A stretch of DNA of 6,602 nucleotides from Nitrospirota bacterium (GTDB lineage: Bacteria; Nitrospirota; Thermodesulfovibrionia; JACRGW01): positions 1 to 6,602 of the forward strand of contig JACRGW010000145.1 of assembly GCA_016212195.1 (NCBI GenBank), in the 5' to 3' direction. The translations under genes were made by a program, and so were the position numbers. Below the pieces are notes generated by a model, which worked only from the letters and a program-made list of their open reading frames with translations, made no database searches and had not been told where the DNA came from. This document shows positions 1 to 5,698 of this stretch, piece by piece (positions within the stretch are counted from its first letter, which is position 1; every line of letters starts with the position of its first letter).

Positions 1-49
1 ACAGGGAAAGTTTATCTCCCCGTATATCTTCTTCTACTCTGCAATCCAT
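1..49 (-). CDS. pnp: Polyribonucleotide nucleotidyltransferase (PNPase), N-terminal fragment
   Basis: Only the first 16 codons are in the window; the gene runs off the left edge. The visible translation is MDCRVEEDIRGDKLSL, which fits the usual PNPase opening (V-E-x-x-I-x-G-x-x-L-x-L) leading into the first RNase PH-like domain. PNPase is a phosphorolytic 3'-to-5' exoribonuclease of the RNA degradosome. Position directly after rpsO on the same strand is the classic rpsO-pnp arrangement and is the main support. The ATG at 49..47 lies 20 nt after the rpsO stop. No Shine-Dalgarno sequence stands at normal distance; the nearest purine tract (AGAAGG, the end of rpsO plus its flank) is over 20 nt upstream, so translational coupling to rpsO is possible. 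The reading frame stays open upstream of this ATG, so the start is likely rather than certain. Confidence 0.75.
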   Translation of the reverse strand, partial: MDCRVEEDIRGDKLSL

Positions 50-69
50 AAAAGATTCGGAATAAGGGA

Positions 70-339
70 TTACCTTCTTATTCCCAGCTTTCCTATAAGT
101 ACCCTGTATCGGTCAATATCGTTTTCCCTGAGATAATTGAGGAGTTTTCTTCTCTGGCTTACCAATTTCAGTAATCCCCTTCTTGAATGATGGTCCTTTT
201 TATGGATTTTGAAATGTTCGGTAAGGTAGCTTATTCTCTCCGAGAGAAGAGCTATCTGAACCTCGGGGGAACCAGTATCAGTATCGTGGACTCTGTATTC
301 ATTAATTATATGCTGTTTCTCAACCCTATCAAGGGACAT
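70..339 (-). CDS. rpsO: 30S ribosomal protein S15
   Basis: An 89-residue protein, exactly the usual length of bacterial S15. S15 binds the central domain of 16S rRNA early in assembly and also contributes to a bridge to the 50S subunit. Family hallmarks are all present: DTGSPEVQIA at residues 21-30, an LT-H-K-HKKDHHSRRG stretch ending near residue 55 that forms the rRNA-contacting loop, RRKLLNYL at 63-70, and the LGIRR terminus. The ATG at 339..337 is supported by a strong Shine-Dalgarno sequence (GGAGAGG) nine bases upstream. A candidate promoter in the 81-bp gap after truB suggests rpsO and pnp can be transcribed separately from the genes upstream. In many bacteria ribF sits between truB and rpsO; it does not here. 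Confidence 0.98.
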   Translation of the reverse strand: MSLDRVEKQHIINEYRVHDTDTGSPEVQIALLSERISYLTEHFKIHKKDHHSRRGLLKLVSQRRKLLNYLRENDIDRYRVLIGKLGIRR

Positions 340-348
340 AACCTAATA

Positions 349-355
349 CCTCTCC
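349..355 (-). promoter_or_regulatory. Shine-Dalgarno sequence of rpsO
   Basis: The minus strand reads GGAGAGG, nine bases before the rpsO ATG. It is the strongest ribosome-binding site in the window; several neighbours have no recognisable one. Confidence 0.8.
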
Positions 356-368
356 AAGTTTTCACAAT

Positions 369-398
369 TTAATAACATAAAATATGGTCAATTGTAAA
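369..398 (-). promoter_or_regulatory. Candidate sigma-70 promoter for rpsO-pnp
   Basis: On the minus strand TTTACA (398..393, five of six to the -35 consensus) is followed by an 18-base spacer and TATTAA (374..369, four of six to the -10 consensus). Transcription would begin near 362, giving a leader of roughly 20-25 nt that includes the Shine-Dalgarno sequence. A separate rpsO promoter is known in Escherichia coli, so the location makes sense. The spacer is very AT-rich, so chance matches are likely and the call is tentative. Confidence 0.4.
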
Positions 399-420
399 GA
401 ATTTTTTATGATAGAATCTA

Positions 421-1128
421 TTAAACATTTTTAAGGGTTTCTTCTATTGTATAGAAACCCCTTGCTATCTTTCCTCTTTTGTAGCTATCCTCTAATTCTT
501 TAATGTCAATCGAGTCTTCTATTCTAAATTTGCCCGCAATGGTTCTCCTTAAAGAAATGAGATGACCTCCAACCCCCAGAATATCTCCGATATCTGAAAC
601 TAATGTTCTGATATATGTCCCTTTTGAGCAGAGGACTTTAAAGGTTATTGAATTGCCATTGATACTCAGTATCTCAATATTATGAATTATAACTTCCCTT
701 GCCTTTCTTTCTATCTCTATCCCCTTCCTGGCAAGACTATATAGAGGTCTCCCATTAACCTTTATCGCTGAATACATTGGTGGTATTTGCAGGATCTTTC
801 CAGTAAATTTTTTGAATGTTCTGTATATCTCAATCTCTGAAGGAAAGGTGCCCGAGTATTTTGAAATTACCATTCCTGCTGTATCTCCAGTATCTGTCTT
901 TACACCCAACTCCATCTTACATAAATATTCCTTATCAGAGTTGATCAGGTATTGACTTATCTTCGTAGCCTTTCCTACAAGTACAGGTAAAACACCTGTC
1001 GCCTCAGGGTCGAGGGTTCCTGTATGACCTGCCTTTTTTACGCAGAGAATCCTCTTTACCCTTTTCACCACATCATTCGAAGTAAGCCCCTTCGGTTTAT
1101 CAATATTCAGAACCCCATCCATATTCAT
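421..1128 (-). CDS. truB: tRNA pseudouridine(55) synthase TruB
   Basis: This 235-residue enzyme isomerises uridine 55 in the T-loop of tRNAs to pseudouridine and also acts as a tRNA-folding chaperone. Motifs in order are the opening GVLNIDKPKGLTSNDVV (5-21), the catalytic block GHTGTLDPEATGVLPV (34-49) with catalytic Asp40, KEYLCKMELG (66-75) with the expected active-site Tyr, YSAIKVNGRPLY (119-130), CSKGTYIRTL (167-176), and the LRRT-AG-F C-terminal segment near 193-201. It is short compared with the roughly 300-residue enterobacterial enzyme and ends where a PUA domain would otherwise begin, so it is the compact form. Two in-frame ATGs (1128 and 1122) are both possible starts; neither has a clear Shine-Dalgarno sequence. 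A hairpin-forming repeat fills the spacer before it. Confidence 0.97.
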   Translation of the reverse strand: MNMDGVLNIDKPKGLTSNDVVKRVKRILCVKKAGHTGTLDPEATGVLPVLVGKATKISQYLINSDKEYLCKMELGVKTDTGDTAGMVISKYSGTFPSEIEIYRTFKKFTGKILQIPPMYSAIKVNGRPLYSLARKGIEIERKAREVIIHNIEILSINGNSITFKVLCSKGTYIRTLVSDIGDILGVGGHLISLRRTIAGKFRIEDSIDIKELEDSYKRGKIARGFYTIEETLKNV

Positions 1129-1132
1129 TACT

Positions 1133-1193
1133 CAGGATGCATGATGCAAGATTCAAGAGGTATAACTTTATAACTTGTCATGCATCCTGCATC
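1133..1193. repeat. Imperfect inverted repeat built from GATGCAN heptamers, nrnA-truB spacer
   Basis: The plus strand carries CAGGATGCATGA-TG-CAAG at 1133-1150. Its complement, CTTGTCATGCATCCTG, lies at 1174-1189. Sixteen bases pair, with a two-base bulge (TG, 1145-1146) and a 23-base loop. The loop holds a second, smaller palindrome (TATAACTTTATA, 1161-1172). The arms have a period of seven: GATGCAT, GATGCAA, GATTCAA on the plus strand (1136-1156), and GATGCAG, GATGCAT on the minus strand (1193..1180). The element takes up nearly the whole 70-bp gap between nrnA and truB. There is no T-run next to the stem on the minus strand, so it does not look like a standard intrinsic terminator. It could be a dispersed repeat, an RNA-processing stem or an attenuator. 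Confidence 0.8.
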
Positions 1194-1198
1194 TTTAT

Positions 1199-2182
1199 CT
1201 ATTTTGCTATCTCCCTCTCCACCATCTTTACAACTTTCTTTTTGATCTCTGTAAGATTCCCCTTAAGCTCACACCCCGCGGCATTCCTGTGTCCTCCTCC
1301 ACCAAAGGTCTCAGCTATTTTTGCGACATCAACCTTCCCCCTCGATCTGAAGCTCACCTTGAAGGTCTTAAGACCTTTCTGTCTGAAAAGGATAGCAATC
1401 TCTACTCCCTTCACTGACCGAAGGTTGTTTACAAATTCCTCTGTATCTTCTGCCCTTGCATTTGCAAGCTTAAACATTCTCTTATTTATAGTCATCCAGG
1501 CAACCCTTCCGTCTTGATTTTTTCCGATTGTTCTCAATGCATAACCTAAGAGTCTAATCTTTCTGAAGGGAAAACTTTCATAAACCTCTCTGTTTATCTT
1601 TGATGGTTTCACCCCTTTCTCTACAAGAATACCTGCAATCCTGAAGGCATCAGGAGTTGCCGATGAATAACGGAAAGATCCAGTGTCAGTCATAATTGCT
1701 GTATAGATATTGACCGCTATATCTAAATCAATCTCTATCCCGAGTGAGATAACAAGGTTATAGATCATCTCTCCGGTTGAGGAGGCATCTGGTTCTATCC
1801 AGCCATTGTCCTTAAGAGGACTTTCTGTAAGGTGATGATCTATTACAAAGACACTATTTGCCGGAAGGTTATTTTTATCAACCCAACCGCTTCTATCCAT
1901 GTTGCCACAATCGACGAGTATAAGGACATCATATCTTCTATTTATATTTTCTCCATGGGAAATCCTTTCTGAGTAAGGGAGGAACTTATAAATTTCAGGA
2001 ACAGGATCACGATTCCATATCTCCACATTTTTCCCAATCTTCTCCAGTGTCAATGCCAGGGCAAGTTCTGATCCAAGCGCATCTCCTTCAGGGTTTATAT
2101 GGGAAGTAATTAGAAAGCTGGAATTTCTTTTGATTAGTCCTCTAAGCTTCTCAGGGGGATTCATCTCCGCTCTATGGGTCAT
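1199..2182 (-). CDS. nrnA: DHH/DHHA1 family phosphoesterase: oligoribonuclease / pAp phosphatase NrnA
   Basis: NrnA-type proteins degrade short RNA oligonucleotides (nanoRNA) and remove the 3'-phosphate from phosphoadenosine phosphate, with metal-ion catalysis in the cytoplasm. Counting from a TTG one codon further upstream (2185), the DHH-domain motifs are SHINPEGDALGS (28-39), LVDCG (90-94), VIDHH (114-118) and TDTGSFRYSS (166-175). The DHHA1 substrate-binding domain ends with FGGGGHRNAAGC (294-305). The length (about 327 residues) is normal for the family. The start is uncertain. The ATG at 2182 overlaps the rbfA end and lies three bases after AGAAGG. The ATG at 2164 would start just after the rbfA stop but has GGAG abutting it. 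Both keep all motifs. Overlap or near-overlap with rbfA implies translational coupling. Which activity dominates cannot be read from the sequence. Confidence 0.93.
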   Translation of the reverse strand: MTHRAEMNPPEKLRGLIKRNSSFLITSHINPEGDALGSELALALTLEKIGKNVEIWNRDPVPEIYKFLPYSERISHGENINRRYDVLILVDCGNMDRSGWVDKNNLPANSVFVIDHHLTESPLKDNGWIEPDASSTGEMIYNLVISLGIEIDLDIAVNIYTAIMTDTGSFRYSSATPDAFRIAGILVEKGVKPSKINREVYESFPFRKIRLLGYALRTIGKNQDGRVAWMTINKRMFKLANARAEDTEEFVNNLRSVKGVEIAILFRQKGLKTFKVSFRSRGKVDVAKIAETFGGGGHRNAAGCELKGNLTEIKKKVVKMVEREIAK

Positions 2183-2552
2183 CAACCTTCTCAGTTTCCT
2201 CTAACCTTTTACTGTTACTTATCTCTTTGAGGATCCGATCGATCTTGTTACCATACTCTATTGATTTATCCAGTCTGAACATCAGCTCAGGGAGGAATCT
2301 CAAACTTATCCTTTTTCCGAGTTCTCTCCTGATGAATCCTTTCGCCACCTCAATCGCTTTAAGTGTTGTTTCCTTTTCTTCATCTTTATAAATACTTAAA
2401 AAAACCTTGGCGTGGCGTAGATCATCACTCAGATCTACCCCAGTGACTGTTACAAAGCCGATTCTTGGATCTTTTATCTTATGCATCAGGATATCGGCGA
2501 TCTCCTCCCTCATTAGATCCCCGACCCTTACTGATCTTTTATAACGAAGCAT
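2172..2552 (-). CDS. rbfA: 30S ribosome-binding factor RbfA
   Basis: RbfA is a small KH-domain assembly factor that binds the immature 30S subunit and helps late 16S rRNA 5'-end maturation, notably in the cold. The 126-residue protein has the normal length. It carries the early R-x-x-R-V-G-x-x-M-R-E-E-I helix (residues 4-18), the family signature KDPRIGFVTVTGVDLSDDL (27-45), then the H-A-K-V-F-L-S strand (47-53) and the F-L-P-E-L-x-F-x-x-D block near 86-94. The ATG at 2552 is preferred because the N-terminal helix starting at residue 4 is conserved. There is no Shine-Dalgarno sequence before it. A promoter-like element ends five bases before the ATG, which suggests a leaderless message. The end overlaps the start of nrnA. 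Confidence 0.97.
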   Translation of the reverse strand: MLRYKRSVRVGDLMREEIADILMHKIKDPRIGFVTVTGVDLSDDLRHAKVFLSIYKDEEKETTLKAIEVAKGFIRRELGKRISLRFLPELMFRLDKSIEYGNKIDRILKEISNSKRLEETEKVDDP

Positions 2553-2557
2553 GTTAT

Positions 2558-2586
2558 ATTATCAATAAAATCAGAGAAAAAGTAAA
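2558..2586 (-). promoter_or_regulatory. Candidate promoter giving a leaderless rbfA transcript
   Basis: On the minus strand TTTACT (2586..2581, four of six to -35) is followed by a 17-base spacer and GATAAT (2563..2558, five of six to -10). The A of the rbfA ATG is the sixth base after the -10 hexamer, where transcription normally starts. No ribosome-binding site is present. The geometry fits a leaderless mRNA; rbfA may also be read through from infB. Confidence 0.45.
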
Positions 2587-2659
2587 GGGGTATATAGATT
2601 AGAGAGATGGGGAAAATCATTTATACGATAGGCTCAAAGAAGATAAAATAGCTGGAATT

Positions 2660-2938
2660 TCAGAATATCTCTATTGTGTAATCTAAAATCTCTACTGAGG
2701 GTGTCCCTCTAATAAGGCCAACAATCAGGTCGAGGGTCTTGTTTATGTGTCTCTTATCGTTATTCACGGTGGCAACCGCAATGGTAGTCCTCTGCCATAG
2801 ATCTTCCCCATCTTCAGCAACTGCGACATTAAACTTTTTCCTCACCTTGTCCTTGATGCTTCTTAGTATCTGCCTTTTACTCTTTAGGGACTGGCTGTCT
2901 GGGATATGGAGATCGATTGTGCAAAGACCGATGAACAT
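2660..2938 (-). CDS. ylxP: DUF503 family protein YlxP
   Basis: This 92-residue protein matches the DUF503/YlxP family, a small alpha/beta protein commonly encoded between infB and rbfA in Bacillus and many other bacteria. Family features visible are the hydrophobic first strand MFIGLCTIDLHIP, the basic helix SLKSKRQILRSIKDKV (17-32), FNVAVAE (36-42), D-L-W-Q-R (46-50), and a C-terminal strand ending EILDYTIEIF. The biochemical role is not firmly established; its constant company with IF2 and RbfA suggests a link to ribosome assembly or function (inference). The ATG at 2938 has no Shine-Dalgarno sequence; the bases just upstream are a heptamer repeat. The 107 bp between its stop and rbfA hold no further gene and no clear terminator. 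Confidence 0.93.
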   Translation of the reverse strand: MFIGLCTIDLHIPDSQSLKSKRQILRSIKDKVRKKFNVAVAEDGEDLWQRTTIAVATVNNDKRHINKTLDLIVGLIRGTPSVEILDYTIEIF

Positions 2939-2943
2939 ATGAA

Positions 2944-2978
2944 AGTTAAGAGTTATGAGTTAAGAGTTAAGAGTTAAG
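2944..2978. repeat. Five tandem heptamers (AGTTAAG), infB-ylxP spacer
   Basis: The plus strand reads AGTTAAG, AGTTATG, AGTTAAG, AGTTAAG, AGTTAAG without interruption. Four units are identical and one differs at a single base (2956, A to T). The array occupies 35 of the 44 bases between the infB stop and the ylxP start. On the transcribed (minus) strand the unit reads CTTAACT, so the message upstream of ylxP is pyrimidine-rich and carries no ribosome-binding site. The units are far too short and lack spacers, so this is not a CRISPR array. Confidence 0.95.
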
Positions 2979-2982
2979 AAAA

Positions 2983-5400
2983 TTATAACTTCGCCGCTAT
3001 CTTCTCGATTGTAAATACCTCGAGGATATCGCCTGTCTTGATATCATTAAAGTTTTCAAGCGCTATCCCGCACTCATAACCTGCCTGGACCTCTTTTACA
3101 TCATCTTTGAAACGCTTAAGTGAGGATATCTTCCCTTCATGGATTACTACATGATCCCTCAGGAGTCTTACATTTGTATTGCTTCTGCTTATCGCTCCCT
3201 CAAGGACATAACAACCAGCAATAGTCCCGACCTTGGAGATATGAAAGGTCTGACGAATCTCTACTCTTCCAAGCATCTTTTCTCTTATTGTAGGTTCAAG
3301 TAGACCCTCCATAGCGGCCTTAACATCAGATATAGCATCATAGATGATTGCATATAAACGGATGTCAACTCCTTCATTTTCAGACAGGGCGTATGCCTTG
3401 GCTTCTGGTCTGACATTGAAACCGATAATAATAGCCTCAGAGGCTGATGCCAGCATAACATCTGTCTCTGTAATCCCTCCAACAGAACTATGGATCACCT
3501 TGACTTTAACCGCCTCTGTGCTTAACCTCTCTAATGCCTCTTCTACCGCCTCAACCGAACCCTGAACATCTCCCTTGATTATAAGTTTCAGTTCTTTGAC
3601 CACGCCTTCCTGGATCCTTGTATAGAGGTCATTAAGGGTCATCCTCCTCGTCTTCGATACAACGGTATCCCTCTGTTTCTGCTCCCTCGCCAGGGCTATC
3701 TGACGGGCTCTCCTTTCATCTTCAACAATTATAAATGTATCCCCTGCCTGCGGTACACCTGAAAGCCCAATAATCTCTACAGGTGTGGAAGGACCTGCCT
3801 CAGGAAGTTTTCTGCCCGTATCATCTATGAGGGCTCTTACTTTTCCGGAGTAGACTCCGGTAATAAAGGAGTCTCCAATCTTCACAGCCCCGGTCTGAAT
3901 AAGGACTGTAGCTACAGGCCCTCTACCTTTATCGAGTTTCGCCTCAACAATAATACCTCTTCCTGACTTATTCGGATTTGCCTTGAGTTCCATAACTTCA
4001 GCCTGGAGAAGAATCATACTCAAAAGGTTTTCTATGCCGATATACTTTTTTGCTGAAACCTCAGTGAATATGGTCTGGCCACTCCATTCTTCAGGAATAA
4101 GTCCATGTTCTGCTAACTGCTGTTTTATCCTTGCTGGGTTCGCTTCTGGTTTATCAATCTTGTTTATCGCAACTATTATAGGTACCTCTGCTGCTTTAGC
4201 ATGATTTATAGCCTCGACAGTCTGAGGCATTACACCATCATCGGCAGCCACTACAAGAACAACTATATCTGTTACTTTTGCACCCCTGGCTCTCATGGCT
4301 GTAAATGCCTCATGGCCCGGAGTATCAAGGAAAACGATGACCTTATCTTTCAGATCAACTTTATAAGCACCGATATGCTGGGTTATTCCACCTGCCTCTG
4401 CCTCAACCACTTTGGTCTCTCTGATAGCATCAAGAAGGGATGTCTTTCCGTGATCCACATGACCCATTATGGTTACTACTGGTGGTCTTGGTTTAAGGAG
4501 TGAGACATCTTCTATTCCCTCTTCAAGGACGGATTCAATAGCCTCCGCAGGTGCGAATTCGGCCTTTACACCAACACTATCGGCAACCAAGATAGCGGCG
4601 TCCATATCAACGGGCTGATTTATCGTTGCCATAACGCCGAGTTCTATGAATCTTTTTATTACCTCATTCAACTTCTGGCCAATCGTCTCAGCAAAGTCCT
4701 TTGCAGTCATACCCTCTGTAAGCTTTATAACCTTCTTTCTCGGTAAGGTTGGTAGCGGTACAACCTGCCCACCTGGTCTGAAGGTCTTGGGTTTTTCAAA
4801 CTTCTTTGATATAGGTAACGATCTGAATTCCTGCCATCTTTTCTTTGATGTAGGAAAGGGTCTTACACCTTTGAGTTTTAGTGGCTGAAGTTTATCTTTA
4901 AATCTTGATGGAAGGACTCTTGTGACTTCTTCATCTTCTTCGAATTTAAAGGGCCCTATCTTCTTTTCATGCCCCTTGGGCTCCTCGATCTCTATCTTGT
5001 TTTCAGCCTCAACCTTCCTCTCAATCTTTGGTTCAACCTTAGGTTCTTCCTTTAGTTCAACCGGTGGTTCGATCTTTGGTTCAGGCATTGGTTTAACTTT
5101 GGGTTCAACCTTTGTTTCGATCTTTTGTTTGGACTCTGCTTTTACCTTTAATTCTGCTTTCGATTTAGCCTCGGGTTTCGTCTTAGCTTTGATCTTTATT
5201 CCAACCTTCGGTTTAGCTTTTGTCTCAGTCCTGGGTTTTTGTTTTGATTTTAAGATACGTGTAACCTCATCAGCAATTTCTTTCTCAATACTGCTCGAAT
5301 GGGTTTTCCCTTTTATCCCAATACCTCTGAGTTTTTCAAGGACCTCTTTATTGGTCACACCAAATTTTTTAGCAATTTCGTGTACTCTTATATTCCCCAT
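2983..5400 (-). CDS. infB: Translation initiation factor IF-2
   Basis: IF2 is the GTPase that brings initiator fMet-tRNA to the 30S subunit and promotes subunit joining. The 805-residue protein has a full domain set. A short IF2_N helical domain spans residues 1-50. A Lys/Glu/Pro-rich, probably disordered linker covers about 51-145. A second IF2_N-like domain lies around 222-282. The G domain has G1 GHVDHGKT (313-320), G3 DTPGH (359-363), G4 NKID (413-416) and G5 SAK (449-451). Domains II, III (KGDVQGSVEAV near 609) and the C-terminal fMet-tRNA-binding domain follow. The ATG at 5400 gives the expected MGNIRVHEIAKKFGV opening, but the upstream sequence has only a weak purine tract (AAAGAAA). 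It heads the minus-strand cluster; no nusA precedes it. Confidence 0.98.
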   Translation of the reverse strand: MGNIRVHEIAKKFGVTNKEVLEKLRGIGIKGKTHSSSIEKEIADEVTRILKSKQKPRTETKAKPKVGIKIKAKTKPEAKSKAELKVKAESKQKIETKVEPKVKPMPEPKIEPPVELKEEPKVEPKIERKVEAENKIEIEEPKGHEKKIGPFKFEEDEEVTRVLPSRFKDKLQPLKLKGVRPFPTSKKRWQEFRSLPISKKFEKPKTFRPGGQVVPLPTLPRKKVIKLTEGMTAKDFAETIGQKLNEVIKRFIELGVMATINQPVDMDAAILVADSVGVKAEFAPAEAIESVLEEGIEDVSLLKPRPPVVTIMGHVDHGKTSLLDAIRETKVVEAEAGGITQHIGAYKVDLKDKVIVFLDTPGHEAFTAMRARGAKVTDIVVLVVAADDGVMPQTVEAINHAKAAEVPIIVAINKIDKPEANPARIKQQLAEHGLIPEEWSGQTIFTEVSAKKYIGIENLLSMILLQAEVMELKANPNKSGRGIIVEAKLDKGRGPVATVLIQTGAVKIGDSFITGVYSGKVRALIDDTGRKLPEAGPSTPVEIIGLSGVPQAGDTFIIVEDERRARQIALAREQKQRDTVVSKTRRMTLNDLYTRIQEGVVKELKLIIKGDVQGSVEAVEEALERLSTEAVKVKVIHSSVGGITETDVMLASASEAIIIGFNVRPEAKAYALSENEGVDIRLYAIIYDAISDVKAAMEGLLEPTIREKMLGRVEIRQTFHISKVGTIAGCYVLEGAISRSNTNVRLLRDHVVIHEGKISSLKRFKDDVKEVQAGYECGIALENFNDIKTGDILEVFTIEKIAAKL

Positions 5401-5413
5401 ATTTCTTTAAGTC

Positions 5414-5442
5414 TTGTCTAATTATTTTAATTATGCTAACAT
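5414..5442 (+). promoter_or_regulatory. Candidate extended -10 promoter for rpmB
   Basis: TTGTCT (5414-5419) is followed by a 17-base spacer and TAACAT (5437-5442). The spacer ends in TGC, so the -10 is of the extended TGnTANNNT form. Transcription would start near 5449, leaving a leader of about 43 nt before rpmB. The -10 overlaps the weaker infB -10 candidate on the other strand. Confidence 0.5.
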
Positions 5443-5468
5443 AACAGTACTTTTAATGCAATAGTCAA
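5438..5468 (-). promoter_or_regulatory. Candidate promoter for the infB cluster
   Basis: The minus strand has TTGACT (5468..5463, five of six to -35), a 19-base spacer, and TATGTT (5443..5438, four of six to -10). The spacer is longer than ideal. A nearby CATAAT (minus strand) is a better -10 but has no good -35 at the proper distance. Some promoter is needed here because the gene upstream of infB faces the other way. Confidence 0.3.
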
Positions 5469-5477
5469 TCGGTATAG

Positions 5478-5484
5478 AAAGGGG
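5478..5484 (+). promoter_or_regulatory. Ribosome-binding site of rpmB
   Basis: The purine tract AAAGGGG sits seven bases before the rpmB ATG. It is an imperfect but well-placed Shine-Dalgarno sequence and fixes the start at 5492. Confidence 0.65.
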
Positions 5485-5491
5485 AAAGTTT

Positions 5492-5698
5492 ATGGCAAGG
5501 GTATGTGAGATATGCAGAAAGGGCCATCAAGTCGGGATGAATGTCAGCCACGCCCATAACAGAACCAAAAGGATATTAAAGCCAAATCTTCAAAGGGTGA
5601 GGATATCGGAAAACGGAAGGACTAAAAGGATTTATGTCTGTACAAGGTGTCTCAGATCTGGAAAGGTAAAAAAAGTAATTTCGAAAGTGACTGGTTAA
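5492..5698 (+). CDS. rpmB: 50S ribosomal protein L28 (zinc-binding form)
   Basis: A 68-residue L28, a component of the large subunit. It has the standard opening MARVCEICRKG, the NVSHAHN-TKR segment (17-27), PNLQRVRI (31-38) and the C-terminal IYVCTRCLRSGKVKK (47-61). Cys5, Cys8, Cys50 and Cys53 form two CxxC pairs, the arrangement of the zinc-ribbon (C+) version of L28; zinc-free paralogues lack these. It is the only plus-strand gene here, alone rather than next to rpmG as in some genomes. It is divergent from infB and convergent with rel: its stop TAA (5696-5698) interlocks with the rel stop. No hairpin terminator is visible just downstream; any terminator would lie inside rel. Confidence 0.97.
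   Translation: MARVCEICRKGHQVGMNVSHAHNRTKRILKPNLQRVRISENGRTKRIYVCTRCLRSGKVKKVISKVTG

Noticed and set aside
1133..1189. Intrinsic terminator after nrnA
   Set aside because: The stem is long enough, but on the minus strand it is followed by GAGTAATG (the truB start) and not by a run of T; the stem has an AT/GC mixed rather than GC-rich foot.
1133..1193. Terminal inverted repeats of an insertion sequence or MITE
   Set aside because: There is no target-site duplication around the arms and the whole unit is only about 60 bp; the 7-bp period suggests repeat expansion instead. Kept as a repeat.
1137..1517. 126-codon plus-strand open frame over the nrnA 3' end
   Set aside because: It is antisense to the DHHA1 region of nrnA, starts inside the inverted repeat, and resembles no protein family.
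2553..2659. Small gene or terminator between ylxP and rbfA
   Set aside because: No open frame with a ribosome-binding site and no hairpin followed by a T-run was found in these 107 bases; only the rbfA promoter candidate is supported.
2944..2978. CRISPR-like array
   Set aside because: Units are only 7 bp and directly contiguous with no spacers, and there are no cas genes.
4922..5410. 162-codon open frame on the plus strand antisense to infB
   Set aside because: It mirrors the Lys/Glu/Pro-rich IF2 linker and yields a Ser/Phe/Gly/Leu-rich low-complexity product with no plausible ribosome-binding site; IF2 is certain in this position.
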